From contig NZ_JAJGZV010000007.1 in assembly GCF_020805785.1 (NCBI RefSeq), forward strand, positions 1-64,000: a DNA stretch of 64,000 nucleotides, in the 5' to 3' direction. This DNA is from Flavobacterium chungbukense. Its GTDB lineage: Bacteria; Bacteroidota; Bacteroidia; Flavobacteriales; Flavobacteriaceae. Below the pieces are notes generated by a model, which saw only the letters and a program-made list of their open reading frames with translations, did no database searches and was not told the DNA's origin. Numbering within the stretch: position 1 is the first letter of the stretch; each line of letters opens with the position of its first letter. Positions 1 to 8,069 of this stretch are shown here, in pieces. The position numbers were made by a program, and so were the translations under genes.

Positions 1-80
1 TTAACTGAACGATGTCTATTTAAAACTTCATTTACGCACAGAAGTTTAAACTCATAATTGTACTTGATTTTTCTTTCCAT
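1..80 (-). CDS. IS3-family transposase OrfA, N-terminal fragment (runs off window)
   Basis: An ATG at 78-80 on the minus strand opens a frame that stays open to the window edge (26 codons). It begins MERKIKYNYEFKL and continues into EVLNRHRSV. This matches the start of the helix-turn-helix OrfA protein of IS3-type insertion sequences, which binds the element's ends and is normally followed by a DDE transposase, OrfB. Directly upstream lies a GC-rich terminal-repeat-like sequence, as expected for an IS left end. The rest of the element lies outside the window, so completeness and activity cannot be judged. Confidence 0.7.
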   Translation of the reverse strand, partial: MERKIKYNYEFKLLCVNEVLNRHRSV

Positions 81-85
81 AAAAA

Positions 86-123
86 TGCCCCCAAATAGTG
101 TCTAACTTTTTGGGGGCAGTTCA
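86..123 (-). mobile_element. Terminal inverted repeat of the IS3-like element
   Basis: On the minus strand this reads TGAACTGCCCCCAAAAAG followed by TTAGACACTA and a second C-rich stretch, just ahead of the OrfA start. IS3-type ends usually start with TG and carry a C-rich/A-rich core like this. The segment also folds: TGCCCCCAAA (86-95) pairs with TTTGGGGGCA (109-118). Such a hairpin could limit transcription entering the element from outside. The exact outer boundary (about 123) is inferred from the TG terminus; the matching right end and target duplication are out of view. Confidence 0.6.
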
Positions 124-209
124 GATTTTGGCTTTTTTCTTTCTATAAAACTTAAATGGATTTCTGAAATTTTGGAATTTGGAGTTTCAGTATTGGAATT
201 TTTAATTTC

Positions 210-1439
210 TTAATGACCAATCATAACATCATCGCTATCGGATAATTCTACTTTATTTTTTATAAATCTTTTTCCAATATTCAAAATAACAAAAGCAGTA
301 ATGGTAGTTGTTGTCATTATTGCAACCATTGGAGCAACAGAATCTTTAACAAAGACACCGATTGCAAATGAAGCTAAAGCTCCTAATCCTAATTGAATAG
401 CACCCATTAAGGCAGATGCGCTTCCTGTATTTTTAGCAAATGGAGCCAATGTTAATCCAGCTGTATTTGGATTTGAAATTCCCAAACAAGCTAAAAACAA
501 GAATAACATTCCAATTGTCTGGTACAATCCTAAAAGGTCATTCAAAGCTAAAACTAAAAACACAATACTAATGACAGATTGTGAAATCAAAGCTCCAAAA
601 ATCATTTGTTCGCTTGAAAATCTTTTTAATAACATAGAATTCAATTGGCTTGATCCAATAAAACTTACAGACATCAAGGCAAAAATCCATCCATAAGTCT
701 TGGCGTCTACTTTATAAATATCCATAAAAACTAGAGGAGAAGCCGCAACATAAGAAAACAATCCAGAAAATGCGATTGCTCCAGTAAAAGCATAGGTATA
801 AAATTGAGGCTCTTTTAAAACCAATAAAAAATTAGTTATGATTGGTTTTGGTTTTAAAGAAATAGAAGTATCTGGTTTATATGTATTTGGAAGTCCAATT
901 TGTGACGCAATCAAAATAACGATTCCCATACACATTAATATAAAGAATACCGCATGCCAGCCTAAATCTTCCGTAACATAACCGCCAATTGTTGGCGCCA
1001 GCATTGGCGAAAGTCCAACAACAAGCATTAAAAGAGAAAATACTTTTGGTATATCTTTTACAGGAAACAAATCACGAACCATTGCAACAGACGCAACTGT
1101 TGCGGCACAACTTCCAACTGCCTGAATGAAACGAAGGAATATAAAAGCATCAATATCCGAAACATAAATACATCCTAACGAAGCTAAAATATAGACTAAA
1201 AGTCCAATAAATAGAGGTTTTTTTCGTCCGAAACGATCTAATAATGGTCCATAAAGTAATTGTCCTGCTGAAATTCCGATAAAATAACTGGATAAACTCA
1301 TAGATACTTTTGCTACAGAAGTATGTAAATCTTTTGCAATTCCAGAGAAACCAGGTAAATACATATCAATAGAAAAAGGACCTAATGCGGTTAGCGAACC
1401 CAAAATAAGGATAAGCTTAATATATTTTTTTGTTGTCAT
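210..1439 (-). CDS. Bcr/CflA-family multidrug efflux MFS transporter
   Basis: A 409-residue inner-membrane protein of the major facilitator superfamily with about 12 hydrophobic segments. The N-terminal stretch GPFSIDMYLPGF is the drug:H+ antiporter signature typical of the Bcr/CflA group. The loop after helix 2 carries motif A (GPLLDRFGRKKP). The family exports drugs such as bicyclomycin, chloramphenicol or sulfonamides in exchange for protons; the substrate here cannot be read from sequence. The ATG is preceded by an A-rich stretch. The gene stands alone, with the IS3-like end about 90 bp beyond its stop codon. Confidence 0.9.
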   Translation of the reverse strand: MTTKKYIKLILILGSLTALGPFSIDMYLPGFSGIAKDLHTSVAKVSMSLSSYFIGISAGQLLYGPLLDRFGRKKPLFIGLLVYILASLGCIYVSDIDAFIFLRFIQAVGSCAATVASVAMVRDLFPVKDIPKVFSLLMLVVGLSPMLAPTIGGYVTEDLGWHAVFFILMCMGIVILIASQIGLPNTYKPDTSISLKPKPIITNFLLVLKEPQFYTYAFTGAIAFSGLFSYVAASPLVFMDIYKVDAKTYGWIFALMSVSFIGSSQLNSMLLKRFSSEQMIFGALISQSVISIVFLVLALNDLLGLYQTIGMLFLFLACLGISNPNTAGLTLAPFAKNTGSASALMGAIQLGLGALASFAIGVFVKDSVAPMVAIMTTTTITAFVILNIGKRFIKNKVELSDSDDVMIGH

Positions 1440-1584
1440 TTTCTTAAAAAAACGCTTTTAATTTCGTGCAAAGGTAAAGATTTCATACCTTGTTATATAA
1501 CTTGAATAAGTTTATAACAATAAATTAAAGTTATTACCATGAAATTTTGGTGTAACTGTTTATTAATCTTTAATTTAAAAAAAT

Positions 1585-2001
1585 ATGAAAAAGTATCTAT
1601 TACTATTAACAATTCTATTTACATCACTTTCTTTTGCTCAAACCATCACGTCTAAACAAGAAGATGCAAGTGTAGAGCAGTACGAACTCCTTAAAAAAGT
1701 AAATCAGTATTATCCTGATATTACTTTAAGCAAGTCTGTAACCAATTTCTATGCAGACGGAAAAGTAATCGATACACAACAGGACTTTGATCTAAGAGGA
1801 ACAAAATTTTCAAGTTACAAACTAGGAATTGAACCTGGTAATAAAAAGGTAGTTTTTGATTATGTGTCAACTGAAGCCGGTCACATATACGGTGACGTTA
1901 CCATTTTTAATGGAAATGCTTTGCGAACTACATTTAATGAAAAAACAAATCAAATTGATGTCTCGTTGAATGGAAAATCAGTTTATTTGAAAAAATTATA
2001 A
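1585..2001 (+). CDS. Small secreted protein of unknown function
   Basis: 138 residues. It opens with a clear signal peptide (MKKYLLLLTILFTSLSFAQ, probable cleavage after SFA), so the mature protein should be periplasmic or outer-membrane associated. The rest is mostly beta-like and ends in NGKSVYLKKL. No recognised domain, no cysteines and no lipobox. A rho-independent terminator follows at 2018-2048, so it looks monocistronic. Its function is not recognised. Confidence 0.75.
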   Translation: MKKYLLLLTILFTSLSFAQTITSKQEDASVEQYELLKKVNQYYPDITLSKSVTNFYADGKVIDTQQDFDLRGTKFSSYKLGIEPGNKKVVFDYVSTEAGHIYGDVTIFNGNALRTTFNEKTNQIDVSLNGKSVYLKKL

Positions 2002-2017
2002 TTTATCTCTAATTTAG

Positions 2018-2048
2018 AAAAGCATCATAATTTTATGGTGCTTTTTTA
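2018..2048 (+). terminator. Rho-independent terminator after the 138-residue secreted protein
   Basis: AAAAGCATCATAA pairs with TTATGGTGCTTTT around a very short loop (one G-U pair) and runs into TTTTTT. It sits 17 bp after the upstream stop codon. Confidence 0.75.
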
Positions 2049-2086
2049 GTTTATATTTGATTTAAATTTTAAATAAAAATTCTACA

Positions 2087-2467
2087 ATGAAAAAATTTCT
2101 TTTGATCATATTATTAATTGCTTCAAAATCATTCTCACAGAATCGATTCTCTGGAACTTGGAGTAATGAAAAATGCAAAGACTGTAAAAAAGAATATATT
2201 TTTACGATTACCATAGCGCAGTCAAATTCTGCGATTTTTGGAACTGCAGAAATAACTAGCGATCATAAAGAATTAAATTCTGGAATTTTAGAAATTTCTG
2301 GATATGTTTATCCGCTTGGCGATAAAGCTCAAATTAAACTTAAAGATAAAGACGGAATTTCTTCAAGCGCTGTTTTAATGGCTAATGATGGAGCATTACA
2401 ATTCTCTAAGCGTGGTGGCGCAGATTTAGTGCCGAAAGAAATCATTTTAAATAAATTATATGAATAA
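2087..2467 (+). CDS. Small secreted protein of unknown function
   Basis: 126 residues with a signal peptide (MKKFLLIILLIASKSFSQ). The mature part contains FSGTWSNEKCKDCKKEYIF, with a CxxC pair that could form a disulfide or bind metal, then a short beta-rich region. The FSGTW start resembles small secreted beta-barrel-like proteins that assess as lipocalin-like, but this is only a resemblance. It lies 85 bp after the previous secreted protein, separated by a terminator. Function not recognised. Confidence 0.75.
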   Translation: MKKFLLIILLIASKSFSQNRFSGTWSNEKCKDCKKEYIFTITIAQSNSAIFGTAEITSDHKELNSGILEISGYVYPLGDKAQIKLKDKDGISSSAVLMANDGALQFSKRGGADLVPKEIILNKLYE

Positions 2468-2995
2468 CGCCATTTTGGGAGTTATTCCCATTTGAACTAT
2501 AATTTATATTATGTAAAATAGAAAATTATGCTTTTCGTATACAAAACCATTAAACTTAGATTCGTGTTAAACTGCCTTATCCTTTCTTCTGGCATTAAAA
2601 GAACATAAAACGAACTTCACGAGAATTCAATATTTCGGATTATGATAAGGAAAATTTATTTTATGCGATTCTCAGGAATCCACTTTTAACTAATTGCACA
2701 ACAATTTATACCGCTAATTTTAGATAAATACTAAAATATCCAATTTACCAGAATCTCATAATTCAGCTAAAACTAAATAAATTTGATTTTATGAGATTTA
2801 AGAATCTGCAATTATCTGACAAAACTTCATTATAGATTTCAGCTTTTTTAAATCAAAAAAAACCTTTTAACGCCTTATTATCACTAATTCTTAACATTTC
2901 TTTAAAATAATTAGATTCTACCAAAGATACTTTCATTGTAAGACTTTATTTTAGTATTTTTACATTCGATACTTTAAAAATAAATTATCACATAT
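2468..2995. other. 528-bp gene-free stretch with inverted repeats
   Basis: No open frame of useful length on either strand. It holds several inverted repeats. The best is a perfect 10-bp pair, AATCTCATAA (2752-2761) with TTATGAGATT (2789-2798), flanked by CAGA and TCTG that extend the symmetry imperfectly. A shorter hairpin, GATTC-TCAG-GAATC, lies near 2672-2685. CCTTATC near 2577 could pair with GATAAGG near 2645. The last ~100 bp are plain AT-rich sequence and should hold the promoter of the next gene. Nothing here can be named. Confidence 0.5.
2752..2798. repeat. Perfect 10-bp inverted repeat in spacer
   Basis: AATCTCATAA at 2752-2761 and its exact complement TTATGAGATT at 2789-2798, with 27 bp between. 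No T-run follows on either strand, so it is not an ordinary terminator. Confidence 0.6.
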
Positions 2996-4909
2996 ATGAA
3001 TACAGTTGCTGAGCATATTGCAGATTTTTTGAAAGAATACAAACCATTTGATAATTTGACTTTTCAGGAATTATCAGATATTGCTACAAATATCCGTGTC
3101 ATCAATTTAGAAAAACACGCAGTATTATTCCAAAATAATGATCCGCTTCATGATAGTTTTTATGTTGTAGCTTCTGGTGTAATTAATCTTACAACGATTG
3201 CAGACGCCGAAGAAACGATTTTGAACAAATGTCATGAGGGCGATATTTTTGGTCTACGCCCATTTTTTGCTAAAAATAATTATATGATGACGGCAAAAGC
3301 ACGTGAAGAAAGCATAATTTATGCTATTCCAATTGCTGTATTCAGACCTTTTGTAGCAAATAATTCTGATGTATTGAACTTTCTTTTGGAGAGTTTTGCT
3401 GTAAATTCTCGCCATACTAAAGACAGTATGAATTCTAATGGTAAATTGCTTTCTGACACTGACTTTTTAGATCAGCAGACAGAAATGCAATATATTCAGT
3501 CTTTAAATTATAATAATTCACCTTTAACAACTGAAGCAAGTTCGATTATTAAAGATGTTGCTATTTTAATGACAGATTCTATGGTCGATAATATTGTAAT
3601 TTGCGAAAAGAATCACCCAATTGGTATTGTAACCAATGCTGATTTATCTTCAAAGATTGCAACTGGACGCTATCCTATCACTGAAACTATTGACAAAATC
3701 ATGTCTTCGCCAGTAGTAACGGTTATAGAAAATGTATCTCTGGCTGAAGCACAATTACTGATGCTAAAGCATAATGTAACTCACTTGTGTGTTACCAAAG
3801 ATGGTACAAGCAAATCTGTAGTAAAAGGAATTATTTCTGAGCACGATCTTATTGTGGCTCAAGCTAGTAATCCTGGTGTATTAATTAAGGAAATTAAAAG
3901 ATCTCAGCTTCCAAAAGATTTAAAACAGATTCGTGATCGTTTATCAGATTTGATACAAAATTCAATTCAAAAGAACATTCCGATTTCACATGTCAGTAAT
4001 ATTGCAAGCGAAATTAATCTGGCAATAATAAAACGAGCTGTTGAGCTTTCAATTTTAGATTTAGGCTCCCCTCCTGCACGATTTGCATGGTTAAGCATTG
4101 GAAGTCAAGGGCGTAAAGAACAGCTTTTATTAACGGATCAGGATAGTATTTTAATTTTTGAAGATGTAACTCCTGAGAAATATCGCGAAGTAAAAGATTA
4201 CTTTTTAAGATTAGCAAAAAGAACAACTTCTATCTTAGAAAAAGTAGGTTATGAATATTGTCCGAATGGTCATATGGGAAGCAATATGCTTTGGTGTAAA
4301 TCATTGAGTGACTGGACAAAACAATACAATAGCTGGATGAATACTCCAGGTGAAAACAGTAATGATTTGAGCAGTATTTTCTTTGATTATGAAATTGTTT
4401 TTGGCGAAGCAAAGATTGAAGAAGCGATTGAAAACGTAATCTTCAAGAATGCAGTAAACAATACATTGTTTTTTGATTTCTTAGGAAATGACGCCTTAAA
4501 GAGAAATTCTCCTTTAAGCTTTTTCAAGAAATTTATTGTTGAAGAAGAAGGACCACATAAAGATAAATTCGATATTAAAACTCGTGCCTTAATGCCATTA
4601 ATTGATGGAGCTCGTTTACTGATATTAAATGCCAACATAAAAGGAATTCAAAACACCTATTTAAGATTCAAGCAGTTAGCAATAACAGATTCTAAAAATG
4701 CCGAAATATATTTAAGCTGCGCGGAAGCCTTCTTAACACTTTCAAAATTTAGAACTGTTGAAGGATTAAAAAATGACGACTCTGGCCAATATATTAATTT
4801 AAGAGAAATGTCAAAAACTGACAAAGAGAAATTAAAAAATGCTTTAGCCCCAATGAAAGACCTTGAGGAACTAATTAAGAGTAAATTTCAATTGACACAA
4901 TTCTCATAA
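2996..4909 (+). CDS. cNMP-binding/CBS/DUF294 nucleotidyltransferase-like protein
   Basis: 637 residues, cytoplasmic, with four modules in order. A cyclic-nucleotide-binding-like domain covers about 10-135 (FQNNDPLHDSFYVVASGVINL). A CBS pair covers about 175-295 (VKGIISEHDLIVAQ). A DUF294 nucleotidyltransferase-like domain follows at about 310-450, with IGSQGRKEQLLLTDQDSIL holding the G-S and D-x-D metal-binding pattern seen in GlnD-type enzymes. The C-terminal DUF294 partner domain is about 480-630. The layout suggests a regulator that senses a nucleotide and modifies or controls a partner. It is joined to the exonuclease gene by a 3-bp gap. From memory, this gene pair often accompanies acetate genes (acs and a sodium:solute symporter); here acs is the convergent neighbour. 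Confidence 0.85.
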   Translation: MNTVAEHIADFLKEYKPFDNLTFQELSDIATNIRVINLEKHAVLFQNNDPLHDSFYVVASGVINLTTIADAEETILNKCHEGDIFGLRPFFAKNNYMMTAKAREESIIYAIPIAVFRPFVANNSDVLNFLLESFAVNSRHTKDSMNSNGKLLSDTDFLDQQTEMQYIQSLNYNNSPLTTEASSIIKDVAILMTDSMVDNIVICEKNHPIGIVTNADLSSKIATGRYPITETIDKIMSSPVVTVIENVSLAEAQLLMLKHNVTHLCVTKDGTSKSVVKGIISEHDLIVAQASNPGVLIKEIKRSQLPKDLKQIRDRLSDLIQNSIQKNIPISHVSNIASEINLAIIKRAVELSILDLGSPPARFAWLSIGSQGRKEQLLLTDQDSILIFEDVTPEKYREVKDYFLRLAKRTTSILEKVGYEYCPNGHMGSNMLWCKSLSDWTKQYNSWMNTPGENSNDLSSIFFDYEIVFGEAKIEEAIENVIFKNAVNNTLFFDFLGNDALKRNSPLSFFKKFIVEEEGPHKDKFDIKTRALMPLIDGARLLILNANIKGIQNTYLRFKQLAITDSKNAEIYLSCAEAFLTLSKFRTVEGLKNDDSGQYINLREMSKTDKEKLKNALAPMKDLEELIKSKFQLTQFS

Positions 4910-4912
4910 AAT

Positions 4913-5509
4913 ATGCTAGACTGGTTAAAAAACATTAACAAAGACTATCCAGAATTCTGGAAAAACTATTTAACTAAATTCGAGAGTAAACCTAATAAGT
5001 TTGTAGTTATATCTACCGAAACTTCTGGGCTTAATCCCGATAAAGATGTTATTTTGTCTCTTGGAGCATTTTCTGTAATTGATGACAGTATTGTTATTAA
5101 AGAAAATTTTGAAACAGTTTTACTGCAATACAAGTATTTGCAAGATAACGGACTTTCAAATGAATTTATCATTGAAAGCAAAATGATGAAAATGCCGGAA
5201 CCTGATGCGCTCGAAGCTTTGGTTAATTTTATTGGCAATTCCATTTTAGTTGGACACCATATTAATTTTGATGTCGAAATGTTAAATGCAGCTTTGGAAC
5301 GTTTAGATTGCGGCCGATTGAAAAATGAGGCCTTAGACGTAGATATGATGTATAGAAAACTGACGGATATAAATGACAAACAATTTTCATTAGACGATTT
5401 ATGTGAAATTTACAAGATTCCTAAAAGTGATAGAAATTCTTCTTCTGAAGATGCTTACAGAATCGGACTTTTATTTCTTAAATTAAAATCTCGATTGGGA
5501 ATTAAATAA
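4913..5509 (+). CDS. DnaQ-fold 3'-5' exonuclease-like protein with altered active site
   Basis: 198 residues with the fold of the epsilon-type proofreading exonuclease (DEDDh). The Exo I motif reads VVISTETSGL, where the usual D-x-E-T-T-G has become S34-T-E36-T-S-G. Exo II is normal (HHINFD, D120). Exo III reads NSSSED, so the usual catalytic His five residues before D180 is Asn175. Glu36, Asp120 and Asp180 remain, but the first Asp and the His are gone, so nuclease activity may be weak or lost. The gene starts 3 bp after the DUF294 gene and is surely co-transcribed with it. A role as a nucleic-acid or nucleotide-binding partner is an inference. Confidence 0.85.
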   Translation: MLDWLKNINKDYPEFWKNYLTKFESKPNKFVVISTETSGLNPDKDVILSLGAFSVIDDSIVIKENFETVLLQYKYLQDNGLSNEFIIESKMMKMPEPDALEALVNFIGNSILVGHHINFDVEMLNAALERLDCGRLKNEALDVDMMYRKLTDINDKQFSLDDLCEIYKIPKSDRNSSSEDAYRIGLLFLKLKSRLGIK

Positions 5510-5515
5510 ACTAAA

Positions 5516-5608
5516 TCGAGTGTGATATCTCGTTCCTTGAAATGACAAAGTAGATATAACATACCATTGTCAAATTGAGCGAAGCCGAAATCTATTTCAT
5601 TGTAAAAT
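5516..5608. repeat. Degenerate intergenic palindrome (GTCATTTCGAC-like family)
   Basis: Contains GTGTGATATCTC followed by TTGAAATGACA, resembling the right arm of the elements at 18341-18441 and 21719-21818, then TTGAGCGAAGCCGAAATCT. The relationship is by eye and partial; it may be a decayed or composite copy. Confidence 0.4.
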
Positions 5609-5610
5609 AA

Positions 5611-5643
5611 AAAATGCCTCTTAAAACTAAGAGGCATTTTTTA
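5611..5643. terminator. Bidirectional terminator between exonuclease and acs
   Basis: AAAATGCCTCTTA (5611-5623) pairs perfectly with TAAGAGGCATTTT (5628-5640) around AAAC, with an A-run before and a T-run after. It can end transcripts from both converging genes. Confidence 0.85.
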
Positions 5644-5663
5644 TTGACTTATATTATTTTTAC

Positions 5664-7574
5664 TTAAGAAATTCTTTCTGTCATAATTTGTTCTACAACT
5701 TCTGGATTTAATAAAGTTGAAGTATCACCAAAATTAGAAAAATCTCCTTCTGCAATTTTACGTAAAATTCTACGCATAATTTTTCCTGAACGCGTTTTTG
5801 GCAAACCAGACACAAACTGAATTTTATCTAATTTTGCAATCGGTCCAATGTGATCTGCAATATATTGATTAATTTCTTTTGTCAAGTTTTCTTTATTTCT
5901 AACTTCTCCAGTTTCTTTCAGAATAACGAAACCATATAAAGCATTTCCTTTAATGTCATGTGGGAAACCAACAATTGCAGATTCTGCCACAGCTGGATGT
6001 TCGTTGATTGCATCTTCAATTGGAGCTGTTCCTAAATTATGGCCAGAAACAATTACAACATCATCTACTCTACCTGTGATTCTGTAGTAACCAACTTCAT
6101 CTCTTAAAGCGCCGTCTCCTGTAAAATATTTTCCAGGGAAAGCAGAGAAATAAGTTTCTTTATAACGATCGTGATTACCCCAAATGGTTCTAGCAATTCC
6201 AGGCCATGGAAATTTAATACACAAACTTCCAACTACTTGATTTCCTTCAATTTCATTACGTTTTTCATCCATCAAAACTGGCTGGATTCCTGGTAATGGC
6301 AATGTCGCGTAAGTTGGTTTTGTTGGCGTTACAAAAGCAATTGGCGAAATCATGATTCCTCCAGTTTCTGTTTGCCACCAAGTATCTACAACCGGACATC
6401 TCTTATCTCCTACGTGGTCATTAAACCAGTGCCAAGCTTCTTCGTTGATTGGCTCTCCAACAGATCCAATAACTTTAAGAGATTTCAAAGGATATTTTTG
6501 AATGTAATCTAAACTTTCTTTTGCTAACGAACGAATTGCTGTTGGCGCAGTATAGAATTGAGTGATTTTATGTTTTTCGATAATATCCCAGAAACGGCTA
6601 AAATCAGGATAAGAAGGAACTCCTTCAAAAATTACAGTTGTAGCCCCATTTAATAATGGTCCGTATAAAATATAAGAGTGCCCTGTAATCCATCCAATAT
6701 CTGCTGTACACCAGAAAATATCATTTTCTTCGTAACTAAATACATTTTTAAAAGTGTAAGCCGTGTAAACCATGTAACCAGCAGTAGTATGAACCATACC
6801 TTTTGGTTTTCCTGTTGATCCTGAAGTATATAAAATAAATAAAGGATCTTCAGCATCCATAATTTCTGCCACACTATTATCTAAAGCAACATCTAAAAGT
6901 GGCTGTAACCAAATATCGCGACCTTCTTTCATTTTTACATCAGTATTAGTTCTTTTAGCAACTAATACTTTTGTTACAGATGGACAAGTTTCAAGAGCTT
7001 CATCAACAATTCCTTTTAAATCAATTGTTTTGTTTCCTCTATAACCTCCGTCAGAAGTAATGACCATTTTACATTCGCAGTCATTAATTCTAGCTGAAAC
7101 CGCTGATGCAGAAAAACCAGCAAAAATAACAGAATGTATCGCTCCGATTCTAGCACAAGCTAAAACTGAAACGGCTAATTCTGGAATCATTGGTAAATAA
7201 ATACAAACTCTGTCTCCTTTACGAACTCCTTGTTCACGAAGAACGTTTGCCATTTTTGAGACTCTTTCGTATAATTCATTATACGTTATATGTAAAGCTT
7301 CTTCAGAAGGATCATTCGGTTCAAAAATAATTGCCGTTTTATCTCCTCTTTTGCTTAAATGTCTATCAATACAATTTTTGGTAATGTTAACTTTAGCTTC
7401 TGTAAACCATTTTACTTCAGCCTCTGCCATATTAAAATCAACTACTTTTTCCCATTGCTGGTACCATGTGAAATTTTCCTCAGCTATTTTTCCCCAAAAT
7501 TTTCTTGGCTCTCTTATTGACTTATTGTAATGTTTGAAATATTGTTCTAAATTTTCAATTTTGTAATAGCTCAT
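5664..7574 (-). CDS. acs: Acetyl-CoA synthetase
   Basis: 636 residues, the usual length. It activates acetate with ATP to acetyl-AMP and transfers it to CoA. The ANL-superfamily phosphate loop is YTSGSTGKPKGMVHT, followed by WCTADIGWITGHSY and the adenine-binding VDTWWQTETG. The C-terminal TRSGKIMRRILR holds the catalytic lysine that is the target of reversible acetylation in this family. The gene is monocistronic, convergent with the DUF294/exonuclease pair and sharing a terminator with it. A long AT-rich leader precedes the ATG, with a weak TAnnTTTA-like box. Confidence 0.97.
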   Translation of the reverse strand: MSYYKIENLEQYFKHYNKSIREPRKFWGKIAEENFTWYQQWEKVVDFNMAEAEVKWFTEAKVNITKNCIDRHLSKRGDKTAIIFEPNDPSEEALHITYNELYERVSKMANVLREQGVRKGDRVCIYLPMIPELAVSVLACARIGAIHSVIFAGFSASAVSARINDCECKMVITSDGGYRGNKTIDLKGIVDEALETCPSVTKVLVAKRTNTDVKMKEGRDIWLQPLLDVALDNSVAEIMDAEDPLFILYTSGSTGKPKGMVHTTAGYMVYTAYTFKNVFSYEENDIFWCTADIGWITGHSYILYGPLLNGATTVIFEGVPSYPDFSRFWDIIEKHKITQFYTAPTAIRSLAKESLDYIQKYPLKSLKVIGSVGEPINEEAWHWFNDHVGDKRCPVVDTWWQTETGGIMISPIAFVTPTKPTYATLPLPGIQPVLMDEKRNEIEGNQVVGSLCIKFPWPGIARTIWGNHDRYKETYFSAFPGKYFTGDGALRDEVGYYRITGRVDDVVIVSGHNLGTAPIEDAINEHPAVAESAIVGFPHDIKGNALYGFVILKETGEVRNKENLTKEINQYIADHIGPIAKLDKIQFVSGLPKTRSGKIMRRILRKIAEGDFSNFGDTSTLLNPEVVEQIMTERIS

Positions 7575-7730
7575 CTTTTGTTGAATTTTTTTATAAATGT
7601 ATTAAATCTGAACGTATTCTTAAAATAATTTAATTCATAAATTTTATCAAAAAAAAACATTTCCTTAATAAAATATGATAATTATTTGCATTTGTTTTAA
7701 ATCTTTAGTTTTTAAAACAAGTTAAAAGAA

Positions 7731-7766
7731 AAAAAAGGCATAATAAATAGATATTATGCCTTTTTT
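7731..7766. terminator. Hairpin terminator, probable end of the ilv transcript
   Basis: AAAAAAGGCATAAT (7731-7744) pairs with ATTATGCCTTTTTT (7753-7766) around an 8-base loop, giving A/T tracts on both sides. It lies about 300 bp past the ilvC stop on the minus strand, the first clear terminator there. Confidence 0.75.
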
Positions 7767-7912
7767 AATTTAACAAATTTCAATAACAATTAATTTTGTA
7801 AAACTGCTTTACAAATGCTTTTCATTCTTTTGAAATAGCAGCATCATTATTAATTACAATAGAAATTTCAACAAGTATATTTTAAAAATACACCCCATTA
7901 TAAGGGATTAGC

Positions 7913-7947
7913 TTCACTTAACTTACTAATTAAAGAAGTTAAGTGAA
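7913..7947. repeat. Perfect 12-bp inverted repeat past ilvC
   Basis: TTCACTTAACTT (7913-7924) and AAGTTAAGTGAA (7936-7947) with an 11-base loop. It has no following T-run, so it may be an RNA-stabilising or protein-binding structure rather than a terminator. Confidence 0.6.
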
Positions 7948-8069
7948 TGCAATATGCAGCTATATCTATTAATCTTAATAAGTGCTTACTAATTCAAAAT
8001 ATTATAAATAATCGATACAGTGCAAATCCCGCAAAATCGAATTCTGCGAGACTTCCCATTTTTTTTTAA

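Larger units (their letters stand above)
7575..8069. other. 495-bp spacer between acs and ilvC
   Basis: Holds the acs upstream region (right of 7574), a strong terminator hairpin at 7731-7766, a 12-bp inverted repeat at 7913-7947 and a weak palindromic patch around 8026-8053 (CGCAAAATCGAATTCTGCG). Open frames entering it are shadows of ilvC. No gene is supported. Confidence 0.6.

Noticed and set aside
4014..4638. Minus-strand frames inside the DUF294 gene
   Set aside because: They are antisense to a gene with clear conserved domains and have no start or composition support.
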